Below are positions 1-5,562 of a stretch of 6,496 bases of DNA, in pieces (the first letter of the stretch is position 1; every line of letters starts with the position of its first letter). Below the pieces are notes generated by a model. That model saw only the letters and a list, made by a program, of their open reading frames with translations. It did not search any database and had not been told where the DNA came from. The position numbers were made by a program, and so were the translations under genes. This DNA is from CAYMUC01 sp964471865 (GTDB taxonomy: Bacteria > Actinomycetota > Acidimicrobiia > Acidimicrobiales > Ilumatobacteraceae): positions 1-6,496 of the forward strand of contig CAYYHU010000067.1 of assembly GCA_964471865.1 (NCBI GenBank), given 5' to 3'.

Positions 1-33
1 GATGCCGAGGGGGGACGTCGACGGTACGGACAC
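1..33 (-). CDS. Possible divergent gene, first 11 codons only
   Basis: On the minus strand a GTG at 33-31 is preceded by GGAGG (39-43) with five bases between, a normal ribosome-binding-site layout. The frame stays open to the window edge and reads MSVPSTSPLGI. If real, it is divergent from the oxygenase gene, and the palindrome at 71-93 would lie between the two starts, as is common for a regulator next to a catabolic gene. Eleven codons carry no family signal, so no function is offered. A competing reading is that this stretch holds a minus-strand promoter (GACC, 17 bases, TACCGT at 26-21) for a gene starting further left. Both cannot easily be true. Confidence 0.3.
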   Translation of the reverse strand, partial: MSVPSTSPLGI

Positions 34-70
34 TGGAGCCTCCGGTCGGGATGTGGTAGCAGGGGGTGTG

Positions 71-93
71 ACGTGGTCAGGTGTTGACCACGT
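71..93. promoter_or_regulatory. Perfect 9+9 inverted repeat, probable operator
   Basis: The arms ACGTGGTCA (71-79) and TGACCACGT (85-93) are exact reverse complements around the 5-base centre GGTGT. The right arm overlaps the TTGACC -35 hexamer of the promoter driving the oxygenase gene, so a dimeric protein bound here would be expected to block RNA polymerase. The size fits operators of TetR-like or similar dimeric helix-turn-helix regulators, but the family cannot be told from the site alone. No regulator gene is visible in the window; it may lie to the left. Confidence 0.6.
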
Positions 94-112
94 TCGGGCC
101 TGACCGTACCGT
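84..112 (+). promoter_or_regulatory. Probable sigma-A-type promoter of the oxygenase gene
   Basis: TTGACC (84-89) matches five of six bases of the -35 consensus, and a 17-base spacer leads to TACCGT (107-112), which fits the actinobacterial TAnnnT -10. Transcription would start near 119, leaving a leader of about 35 bases with GGAGA (143-147) placed six bases before the GTG start. The -35 lies inside the palindrome at 71-93, suggesting repression by a dimeric regulator. Confidence 0.5.
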
Positions 113-153
113 TTGGTCTGTTCATCGGACAATAAACATTCTGGAGACCTCCC

Positions 154-1305
154 GTGCGATCCCCCCTTCCACTCGCTGATTTCCTCGACTCGACCGCCGA
201 GGTGACGCGGGCGCGGGCGTTGCCACCCGAGGTGTACACATCGGCTGAGTTCTATGAATTCGAACGTGAGGCGATCTTTGGTCGGGAGTGGTTCTGTGTC
301 GGCCGGGCCGAGCAGATCCCCGACGAAGGCGACTTCGTCGCCATCACCGTCGCGGGTGAACCCCTCGTGATGGTGCGGCGTGGCGATCGTGGAATCTCGG
401 TGCTGTCCGCTGTGTGCCAACACCGGGGAGCGCTCGTGGCACAGGGATCGGGTTCATGTGGCAAGTACCTGCGATGCCCGTATCACTGGTGGACCTACGA
501 CCTCGAAGGTCGGTTGGTCACCGCTCCTCAGATGCAGCGAGTCGAATCCTTCGAACGCGAGGACCATGCCCTGGGGCGCTTTCGCGTGGAGGAATGGAAC
601 GGCTTCGTTTTCGCGTGCGCCCACGACGACACCTCGGCTCTCGGACCCCGATTGGCGCCTTTGTCGGAGTTCTTGGCGAACTATCACCTCGAGGACCTGC
701 GCACCACCGAACCGATCGTCACCTCGGACCATCCGTTCAACTGGAAACTGATGATCGAGAACGGCATCGAGCCATACCACGCCACATATCTTCATCATGG
801 CCAGTTCGAAGCGCCCAAGGAACGCAACTACACGACCTTTGACGTCGAGTCTGGTGACGCCATCGTGTCGGTGGTGAATCACGGTTTCGTGGACGCCTCG
901 CTGAATCCCACGTATCGCCCGTACTTTCCGGTGATCGAAACCCTCACAGTCGACGAACGCAGTCGCTTCGGTTTCGCGACGGTGCCCCCCAATCTCATGC
1001 TCGGTTGGCAGGCGGACATGATGTTTTGGTTCTTGGTCCTGCCGACGTCGGTGTCGAGTGTCGATCTTCGATGGGGGTATCTCGTTCCCCAGTCCACCCA
1101 CGATCTCGCCGTGTTCGATCAATTGCTCGAACTCACCCATCAGGGCATCGAGGGCTACAACGTCGACGACCTACCGATGGCCGAGATCATGCAGATCGGT
1201 ATGAACTCGCGGTTTGCGCCGCGGGGAAGGTACTCGCATGAAGAAGAAGTGTTGGTGCGCTTCAACCGCTGGCTTCTGACTCGCTACAGGGCCGCTGAGA
1301 CCTGA
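154..1305 (+). CDS. Rieske non-heme iron oxygenase, alpha (catalytic) subunit
   Basis: This is a 383-residue oxygenase subunit that would use a Rieske [2Fe-2S] cluster and a mononuclear iron to insert oxygen into an organic substrate. The Rieske ligands are C88-x-H90 and C108-x2-H111. The catalytic iron site reads NWKLMIEN followed by E206-x2-H209-x4-H214, with D339 (in D-x4-E-x2-Q) as the likely third ligand. Length and the C-terminal D-x4-E-x2-Q pattern resemble single-component alpha subunits of the GbcA/CntA type rather than two-subunit naphthalene-type enzymes. The residue expected to bridge the two metal centres is Glu206, where most relatives have Asp; the carnitine oxygenase CntA also uses Glu. 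The GTG start is supported by GGAGA six bases upstream. No reductase, ferredoxin or beta subunit lies nearby, so electron donors must be encoded elsewhere. The substrate cannot be inferred. Confidence 0.95.
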   Translation: MRSPLPLADFLDSTAEVTRARALPPEVYTSAEFYEFEREAIFGREWFCVGRAEQIPDEGDFVAITVAGEPLVMVRRGDRGISVLSAVCQHRGALVAQGSGSCGKYLRCPYHWWTYDLEGRLVTAPQMQRVESFEREDHALGRFRVEEWNGFVFACAHDDTSALGPRLAPLSEFLANYHLEDLRTTEPIVTSDHPFNWKLMIENGIEPYHATYLHHGQFEAPKERNYTTFDVESGDAIVSVVNHGFVDASLNPTYRPYFPVIETLTVDERSRFGFATVPPNLMLGWQADMMFWFLVLPTSVSSVDLRWGYLVPQSTHDLAVFDQLLELTHQGIEGYNVDDLPMAEIMQIGMNSRFAPRGRYSHEEEVLVRFNRWLLTRYRAAET

Positions 1306-1344
1306 GTCATCGAGATCCTCATCGCCGCGGTGGGTGCTCGACAT

Positions 1345-1379
1345 CCCGCTTGCGGGTCCTCGTCACGAGGTTCTGAACC
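1345..1379. repeat. Three consecutive short inverted repeats, possible terminator or operator
   Basis: Forty bases after the oxygenase stop come CCCGC-TT-GCGGG (1345-1356), CCTCGT-C-ACGAGG (1358-1370) and GGTTC-T-GAACC (1369-1379), the last two sharing GG. The first could form a small hairpin ending the oxygenase transcript, but no T-run follows. The other two have one-base centres and so are better seen as protein-binding palindromes than as RNA hairpins. They lie 55-90 bases before the likely transcription start of the winged-helix gene, where an upstream regulator could bind. The function is a guess. Confidence 0.35.
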
Positions 1380-1433
1380 CTTGGGGGTGTGGAGCCCAGT
1401 CGGATCTCGCCTCATGCCGGTGGCGCGCCGGGT

Positions 1434-1448
1434 TACGATGACAAGATG
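1434..1448 (+). promoter_or_regulatory. -10 element of a probable leaderless promoter
   Basis: TACGAT (1434-1439) fits TAnnnT and is followed by six bases and then ATG at 1446, so transcription would begin at or next to the A of the start codon. No Shine-Dalgarno sequence precedes this ATG, which agrees with leaderless translation, common in actinobacteria. No convincing -35 is seen. This site is the main reason for choosing 1446 over the GTG at 1389 as the gene start. Confidence 0.5.
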
Positions 1449-1835
1449 GGCGCCGCCCAGGATTCACCCGACGAGACTGGGTCCCCTGACACCCCGACGC
1501 GCCCCGCCGGAGGCCTGTTCGCGGGACTGTCCGATCGTTTGGGCGAGGGACCTTCTGAGGCCACGTCATTAGATCTGTTGGACCTCGACGATGTCGATCG
1601 GCGCGTCATGCGGGCCTTGATGAGGGGTGGTTCCCAGTCCCGCACCGAGCTGTCCGAGGCCATCGCTGAGACCGTCGAGGTGATCGAGCAAACCTTGGCG
1701 GCCTTGGGTGAGCGCGGTCTCGTCGAGTCCTTCGGACCGGCCGACAACCAGACGTGGAAAGCCGTACTGGGTCGCCGTCGGTCACGGATCATGCCCGGGG
1801 GCGTGTGGGACTCCTTGGGTGATCGACTGACCTGA
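1446..1835 (+). CDS. Small winged-helix protein, first gene of the PrsW operon
   Basis: The product has 129 residues from the leaderless ATG; a GTG at 1389 in the same frame would add 19 residues but lacks a ribosome-binding site and would lie upstream of the -10. Residues 1-45 are acidic, rich in Pro/Ser/Thr and probably disordered. Residues about 48-112 look like a winged helix: VDRRVMRALMRGGSQSRTEL, then a second helix pair around VEVIEQTLAALGERGLVE, then a possible wing ending in a basic GRRRSR stretch. This resembles MarR/ArsR-like DNA-binding folds, though no exact family is recognised. The near-repeat GGLFAGLSDRL (22-32) and GGVWDSLGDRL (118-128) flanks the domain. Its stop is one base before the protease GTG, so the two are very likely co-translated. 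It may regulate the operon, or the fold may serve protein contacts. Confidence 0.75.
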   Translation: MGAAQDSPDETGSPDTPTRPAGGLFAGLSDRLGEGPSEATSLDLLDLDDVDRRVMRALMRGGSQSRTELSEAIAETVEVIEQTLAALGERGLVESFGPADNQTWKAVLGRRRSRIMPGGVWDSLGDRLT

Positions 1836-1836
1836 C

Positions 1837-2988
1837 GTGATCCTGGCAGTCATCATCTCGGTTGGGGTTCCCCTGGCCGTTCTCGTTGCTCTTCGGTTTT
1901 TGCAGGTCTACAGGACATCGGCGACCTGGCTGGTTGTGATCACCGTCGCCTGGGGAGCGCTGTGCACCCGACTGGCGATCCCCTTCAACGATCGAGCCGT
2001 GGAGGCGTTCGGTTTCTCGACGACCACGGTGTGGATCGCCCCCATCGTCGAGGAGATTCTCAAGGCGCTCGTGCTCGCGGTGGTCGTGCGCAGTCGCCAT
2101 TTCACATGGTTCGTGGATGGAGCGGTGTACGGCTTCGCTGTGGGAACCGGGTTCGCGGCGATCGAGAACCTTCTCTATGTCGAGGGCGTAGGACCGGATG
2201 CGGCGCTGGCGACGGCCATCGCCCGAGTGTTTTCCACGGCCCTGATGCATGCCGCGGCAGCGGCCCTGATCGGTGTGGCCGTGGGCTTTGGAAAGTTCGC
2301 GGGATCCTGGCGGCGCGGCATCGTGGTCCTGGCGGGAACACTCACCGCCATCCTGCTTCACGGAGGCTTCAACTGGTTGGTCGATGAGGACCGATCGGTA
2401 ACCGGCGCCACCGTGGTCGCGCTCGGCGGTCTCGGTGTGGTCGCAGGATGCGTTCTGGTCGGAACGCGGCGACAACGGACATGGCTGGTCGCGAACCTGG
2501 GTGTCGGGCAGGGTGTGTCGACTGGGGAGTTGCGGTTGGTGGCCACGATGGATGATCTGCGAGCCGCCTTGTCGCCCTTCACGGATCGCTATGGGCGTCG
2601 CGATACCGACCTGGCGGTCGAGTTGATCGAGGTGCAGTCTCGCCTCGGGCTGGCGGTACGGGCCCGAGATCTGGCGGGAGACTCAACGCCCTACGACGGT
2701 GACGTGTTCGAGTTGCGAGGACGCGCGGACGAGCTTCGACGTGAGCTCGGGGTCTTTCGGATGAGCCATCTGCGCACCCTGGTCGGTGAACGCCTCGATG
2801 TCGAGGCTCTCGCGTCGACAGGGGCCGTTCATGCGGATCTCGCCGGTCGCCTCGAGGCTGAGGCACGCGACGATACGGTGGCTGGGAGCGTGGGAGGCGG
2901 CCTGTGGGCGACGCTCTCGCAGCGAACGGATAGCCCCGGAGCAGTCGAGGCTCGCGATCACACGAGCACCGACGAGGAGGAAACATGA
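1837..2988 (+). CDS. PrsW-family intramembrane metalloprotease with cytosolic tail
   Basis: This 383-residue protein has about seven hydrophobic segments in residues 1-210. It carries the PrsW/CAAX-protease-like conserved sites: E72-E73-x2-K76, DGAVYGFAVGTGFAAIEN with E110, H138 in ALMHAA, and H175 in LLHGGFNW. PrsW in Bacillus subtilis makes the site-1 cut in the anti-sigma factor RsiW; here the substrate is unknown. Residues 211-383 form a soluble tail, mostly charged helix, with a disordered acidic end (TSTDEEET) and the motif GGLWATLSQRT at 354-364, similar to two stretches in the upstream winged-helix protein. The GTG start has no clear ribosome-binding site but lies one base after the previous stop, implying translational coupling. 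No anti-sigma or ECF sigma gene is adjacent. Confidence 0.93.
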   Translation: MILAVIISVGVPLAVLVALRFLQVYRTSATWLVVITVAWGALCTRLAIPFNDRAVEAFGFSTTTVWIAPIVEEILKALVLAVVVRSRHFTWFVDGAVYGFAVGTGFAAIENLLYVEGVGPDAALATAIARVFSTALMHAAAAALIGVAVGFGKFAGSWRRGIVVLAGTLTAILLHGGFNWLVDEDRSVTGATVVALGGLGVVAGCVLVGTRRQRTWLVANLGVGQGVSTGELRLVATMDDLRAALSPFTDRYGRRDTDLAVELIEVQSRLGLAVRARDLAGDSTPYDGDVFELRGRADELRRELGVFRMSHLRTLVGERLDVEALASTGAVHADLAGRLEAEARDDTVAGSVGGGLWATLSQRTDSPGAVEARDHTSTDEEET

Positions 2989-3191
2989 TCTGCCACACCT
3001 GTGAGGCGCCGGCTCGAGGTGTCTGCAAATTTTGTGGCCGGGCCGTGTGCGGGGAGCACCGGGAATCTCTGCCGTACATCGTCAGCGTTTATCTCACCGA
3101 CGTTGCCCGGGCCATCGTGGTGGCCGACACCTTGTTCTGCGGTGTTTGCCGACCTCAGCCCGCACCCGTGGAGATGCCGGAACTCGCCTGA
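2985..3191 (+). CDS. Small B-box-like zinc-finger protein
   Basis: The 68-residue product has C3-x2-C6, C14-x2-C17, C22-x2-H25 and C52-x2-C55, enough ligands for two zinc ions. The first six resemble the binuclear treble-clef or B-box pattern, and the last pair follows a 26-residue hydrophobic, beta-prone stretch (YIVSVYLTDVARAIVVADTLF). The ATG overlaps the protease stop as ATGA and is preceded by a strong GAGGAGG (2974-2980) at four bases, so it should be well translated. It has no DNA-binding helix or signal peptide, and a cytosolic protein-binding or adaptor role is likeliest. Co-expression with the intramembrane protease suggests it may recruit or regulate a substrate, but this is inference. 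A short actinobacterial zinc protein of unrelated role remains possible. Confidence 0.8.
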   Translation: MICHTCEAPARGVCKFCGRAVCGEHRESLPYIVSVYLTDVARAIVVADTLFCGVCRPQPAPVEMPELA

Positions 3192-3197
3192 TCGGCG

Positions 3198-3222
3198 GTC
3201 GAACCCCAGCAACGGGTCCGAC
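3198..3222. terminator. Hairpin between convergent PrsW operon and tRNA genes
   Basis: GTCG-A-ACCC (3198-3206) pairs with GGGT-C-CGAC (3214-3222): eight base pairs with one A/C mismatch around a 7-base loop. It starts seven bases after the zinc-finger stop and could end the operon transcript, or the tRNA transcript from the other side. No T-run follows on either strand, so it is weak by classical criteria. The rest of 3192-3275 shows only shorter GC-rich repeats. Confidence 0.35.
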
Positions 3223-3275
3223 ACCTCGGCATCGCCGCTGCCTCAGGCGACGGCCCGAAGACAACGCTGGTGTAG

Positions 3276-3347
3276 TGCGCCCCCAGGGATTCGAACCCTG
3301 AACCAATGGATTAAGAGTCCACTGCTCTGCCGTTGAGCTAGAGGCGC
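3276..3347 (-). tRNA. tRNA-Lys (anticodon CTT)
   Basis: On the minus strand the acceptor arm GCGCCTC pairs with GGGGCGC (one G-U pair) and the discriminator base is A. The D arm reads GCTC/GAGC, the anticodon stem GTGGA/TCCAT encloses loop CTCTTAA with CTT at 3315-3313, and the T arm is CAGGG-TTCGAAT-CCCTG. The 3' CCA is not encoded (CTA follows), so it must be added after transcription. It lies 52 bases downstream of tRNA-His on the same strand and is probably cut from the same precursor. Confidence 0.96.
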
Positions 3348-3399
3348 ATGGGCCGGCCAGGCTAACGGCGGAGCCGCCCGCCTGACCAGCCGATTCGAT

Positions 3400-3477
3400 T
3401 GGGGTGAGCGAGGGGAATTGAACCCCCGGCCTTCAGGGCCACAACCTGACGCTCTAACCAACTGAGCTACGCCCACC
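3400..3477 (-). tRNA. tRNA-His (anticodon GTG)
   Basis: The minus strand begins with G-1, which would pair with C73, the hallmark of histidine tRNA. The acceptor arm GTGGGCG pairs with CGCTCAC (one G-U pair). The anticodon stem TCAGG/CCTGA encloses TTGTGGC with GTG at 3442-3440, and the T arm is GGGGG-TTCAATT-CCCCT. CCA follows C73 directly (3402-3400), so unlike its tRNA-Lys neighbour the 3' end appears to be encoded. It would be transcribed first of the pair. No convincing promoter was found in 3478-3613. Confidence 0.96.
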
Positions 3478-3577
3478 ATGCGGCTACCAAGTCTGCCACG
3501 TGCGGGGGCGATCCCCACCATCGCTGGGTCCCCGACGTCAGAGACGGTTGGCTCCGGTGCCGGTGGAAAGACTCGGA

Positions 3578-3608
3578 TAGGTTGTCGCCACACCTTCACG
3601 ACGCGGAG
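3578..3608 (+). promoter_or_regulatory. Weak -10 and ribosome-binding site of the aminotransferase gene
   Basis: TAGGTT (3578-3583) fits TAnnnT, and a start near 3590 would leave a leader of about 24 bases. GGAG (3605-3608) lies five bases before the ATG and supports that start. No good -35 is present at 16-18 bases, although a TTGGCT is found 24 bases upstream. Confidence 0.3.
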
Positions 3609-3613
3609 ACCAC

Positions 3614-4984
3614 ATGACCACGACGTCCTCTGAAGCGAGCACCCTGGCTGCACGGGCGAGGGAGATCACCCGACGTGAGCTCGCCTTGTACACCGAACGG
3701 ACCGCCGAGTCCCAGCGAGCCACCGATCGTGCTCGCCAGGTCCTTCCTCTTGGCGTTCCCTCCAGCTTCCAGGCCTATGACCCTCATCCGTTGGTGGTGC
3801 GCCATTCGAAGGGTTGCCATATGGAAGACGTCGATGGAAATCGATACATCGATTTCGACATGGGGTTCGGAGCCCTCTTCGCTGGCCACATGCATCCAGC
3901 CGTCGAGCGCGCGGTGCGCCGACAACTCGATGAGGGAACGTTGTATGTGACGCCCTGTGAGTCCAACGCCGAGGTCGCAGAGCTGCTGAGGGATCGGTAC
4001 GCCCTGCCCATGTGGCGCTTCACCAATTCGGGAACGGAAGCGACCATGGATGCCATCCGTGTGGCCCGGGGGGTGACGGGTCGAGACAAGATCGTCAAGG
4101 TCGAAGGGGGCTATCACGGCCACCACGACGAAGTGATGATCTCGATGAAGCCCCCCGTGGATCAGGCCGGACCACCCGACCGTCCGATTCCGGTGCCCTC
4201 CACCGCAGGGATCACCAAGGCGGTACTCGGCGACACCATCGTGATTCCTTACAACGATCCCGAGGCGCTCGAGCGAGTTCTGCGTTCGGGTGAGGTCGCA
4301 TGTTTCATCGTCGAACCCGTCATGGAGAACATCGGCATCTGCATGCCCCAGCCTGGTTATCTCGAAGCAGTTCGAGAAATCACTCGCCGGTACGGGACCC
4401 TGTTGATCTTCGATGAGGTGAAGACGGGAATCACAGCGGGCTACTCGGGGGCTACGGGAGCCCTGGGTGTGCAGCCCGACCTGGTCTCGTTGGCCAAGTC
4501 CATTGGAGGAGGTTTCCCTGTGGGAGCCTTTGGTGGGCAGCAGGAGTACATGGACTCCATCACTGCGGGCAAGGTGCTGCATCTGGGCACCTACAACGGC
4601 AACCCTCTGGTCATGGCCGCGGCACATGCCACCCTGTCGGAAGCCTGCGATGCAGCGGCGACGGATGAAGCCATCGCCCGCAACCATCGTTTGATCGCCG
4701 CCTGTGATGGCATCATCGCCGATGCCGGTCTCGAGGCGCACACGGTGGCATTTGGAGCCAAGGGCTGTATCACATGGGCGCCGACCCCGATCCGGAACTA
4801 CCGCGACTACAAAGCGACCGATTTCGACTTGGCGTACGCCCAGTGGATCCACGGGATCAACCGCGGCATTCTGCTTCCCCCCGGTCTCGATGAGCAGTGG
4901 CTCATCTCGGTGATGCACGACGAGGACGCGACGATGCGTTACGCCGAGGCATTCGGCGAGTTCGTCACCGAACTCACATCCTGA
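3614..4984 (+). CDS. Class III PLP aminotransferase, glutamate-1-semialdehyde aminomutase-like
   Basis: This 456-residue, fold-type I PLP enzyme is cytosolic. Visible sites are the phosphate-binding SGT (139-141) in FTNSGTEATMDAIRVARG, Y167-H168-G169 stacking on the cofactor, D267 in DEVKTG contacting the pyridine nitrogen, K295 in SLAKSIGGGFPVGAFGG forming the Schiff base, and GTYNGNP (325-331). The body follows HemL closely, but several points differ: true HemL has DEVMTGFR where this has DEVKTGIT, GTYNGNP stands in place of GTLSGNP, and an N-terminal stretch of about 40 residues adds to the usual ~430. No heme genes are nearby. It therefore looks like one of the HemL-related aminotransferases of unknown substrate, often labelled aspartate aminotransferase family. 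A true hemL role is less likely but not excluded. Confidence 0.93.
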   Translation: MTTTSSEASTLAARAREITRRELALYTERTAESQRATDRARQVLPLGVPSSFQAYDPHPLVVRHSKGCHMEDVDGNRYIDFDMGFGALFAGHMHPAVERAVRRQLDEGTLYVTPCESNAEVAELLRDRYALPMWRFTNSGTEATMDAIRVARGVTGRDKIVKVEGGYHGHHDEVMISMKPPVDQAGPPDRPIPVPSTAGITKAVLGDTIVIPYNDPEALERVLRSGEVACFIVEPVMENIGICMPQPGYLEAVREITRRYGTLLIFDEVKTGITAGYSGATGALGVQPDLVSLAKSIGGGFPVGAFGGQQEYMDSITAGKVLHLGTYNGNPLVMAAAHATLSEACDAAATDEAIARNHRLIAACDGIIADAGLEAHTVAFGAKGCITWAPTPIRNYRDYKATDFDLAYAQWIHGINRGILLPPGLDEQWLISVMHDEDATMRYAEAFGEFVTELTS

Positions 4985-5005
4985 CGATCGTCGCGCCGAT
5001 CTACA

Positions 5006-5023
5006 GCGACGTCTCGGCGTCGC
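5006..5023 (+). terminator. Possible hairpin terminator after the aminotransferase gene
   Basis: GCGACG (5006-5011) and CGTCGC (5018-5023) form a perfect 6-base-pair stem with a 6-base loop, 22 bases after the aminotransferase stop and before the next promoter. No T-run follows. Two perfect 10-base palindromes also lie in this gap, GACGATCGTC (4983-4992, overlapping the stop) and GTCCCGGGAC (5034-5043); their meaning is unknown. Confidence 0.3.
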
Positions 5024-5062
5024 GAGGACGAAAGTCCCGGGACGGAGGTGGCGCTGCGCTCC

Positions 5063-5077
5063 TAATGTGGAGCCATG
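5063..5077 (+). promoter_or_regulatory. -10 element of a probable leaderless promoter for the DUF983 gene
   Basis: TAATGT (5063-5068) fits TAnnnT and stands six bases before the ATG at 5075, the same geometry as at 1434-1448. GGAG (5069-5072) is only two bases from the ATG, too near to act as a ribosome-binding site, which favours a leaderless transcript. No clear -35 is seen. Confidence 0.45.
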
Positions 5078-5551
5078 TGCTCGGCGAAGAAGCAGTCCTC
5101 CCGAATGAAACACCCGCCCTCGTTCAAGCGCATGCTGGGTCGTGCGTTGTTGCGTCGCTGCCCGTGGTGCGGGGGTCATGGAGCCTGGCTCAAGGGGTGG
5201 TTCGGCAAGCATGAGCGGTGTCGCACGTGCGGCCTGCAGTGGGATCGCCAGCTCGACGGGTTCGAACTCGGTGCCACCAGCATCAACGTCATCGTGACTC
5301 TGGGGTCGATTCTCACGACTCTCGTGGTGGGCTTTCTGGTCACGATGCCCGACATTCCCGTCGTGCCTCTCATGATCGTGGCCTTGGCGATGGGTGTGGC
5401 GATGCCTCTGCTCGTGTACCCCTACACCCAGACGATCTGGCTGGCCGTTGACCTCTTGATGCGCAAGCCCGACGATGACGAACTTGCTGATTGGGCTCTC
5501 GCCTCAGCGGCCGAGCCCGGTGAGTACCGGGCTCGAGCCCACCTGAGGTGA
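5075..5551 (+). CDS. DUF983-family membrane protein with N-terminal zinc ribbon
   Basis: The 158-residue protein matches DUF983 layout. A basic N-terminus leads into RALLRRC29-PW-C32-GG, then GWFGKHERC49-RT-C52-GL, four cysteines likely to bind zinc. Next comes the family-typical GFELGATSINVIVTLGS stretch, two membrane segments (about 67-90 and 95-117), and the conserved YTQTIWLAVDLLMRKPDDDE. The protein should sit in the inner membrane with the ribbon in the cytosol. The family's function is unknown; some members lie near heme-copper oxidase genes, but nothing of that kind is here. The start at 5075 rests on the leaderless promoter; an internal ATG at 5105 has no ribosome-binding site. The 3' end carries a strong hairpin and faces the fasciclin gene 11 bases away. 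Confidence 0.88.
   Translation: MCSAKKQSSRMKHPPSFKRMLGRALLRRCPWCGGHGAWLKGWFGKHERCRTCGLQWDRQLDGFELGATSINVIVTLGSILTTLVVGFLVTMPDIPVVPLMIVALAMGVAMPLLVYPYTQTIWLAVDLLMRKPDDDELADWALASAAEPGEYRARAHLR
5512..5535. terminator. Strong hairpin in the DUF983 3' end, likely shared terminator
   Basis: CGAGCCCGGT (5512-5521) and ACCGGGCTCG (5526-5535) form a perfect GC-rich 10-base-pair stem with loop GAGT. It sits inside the last codons of the DUF983 gene and just past the stop of the convergent fasciclin gene, so it could slow polymerase from both sides. No T-run follows on either strand. Stems without a U-tract have been proposed as actinobacterial terminators, but the coding sequence also constrains these bases. 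Confidence 0.5.
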
Positions 5552-5562
5552 CCGAATCTGAT

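Noticed and set aside
454..1140. 228-codon minus-strand frame inside the oxygenase gene
   Set aside because: It lies fully over a well-supported Rieske oxygenase, has no domain signature, and is explained by codon bias.
1389..1445. Upstream GTG start adding 19 residues to the winged-helix protein
   Set aside because: It has no ribosome-binding site, and the added stretch contains the likely -10 element; the ATG at 1446 fits a leaderless start better.
1789..2475. 228-codon minus-strand frame opposite the protease gene
   Set aside because: Its composition (Arg, His, Gly, Asp, Gln) is typical of an antisense shadow of a membrane protein gene.
3501..3536. GC-rich inverted repeats between tRNA-His and the aminotransferase gene
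   Set aside because: The arms are only about five bases and overlap in several alternative ways, as expected by chance in such sequence.
3243..3653. 136-codon minus-strand frame across the tRNA genes
   Set aside because: It runs through both tRNAs; such a frame is a by-product of the tRNA sequence.
3596..5212. 538-codon open frame on the minus strand, opposite the aminotransferase gene
   Set aside because: It mirrors a clear PLP enzyme whose active-site motifs are all intact, lacks any recognisable domain, is Arg/Gly/His-rich as expected for an antisense frame in GC-rich DNA, and overlaps the next gene's start.
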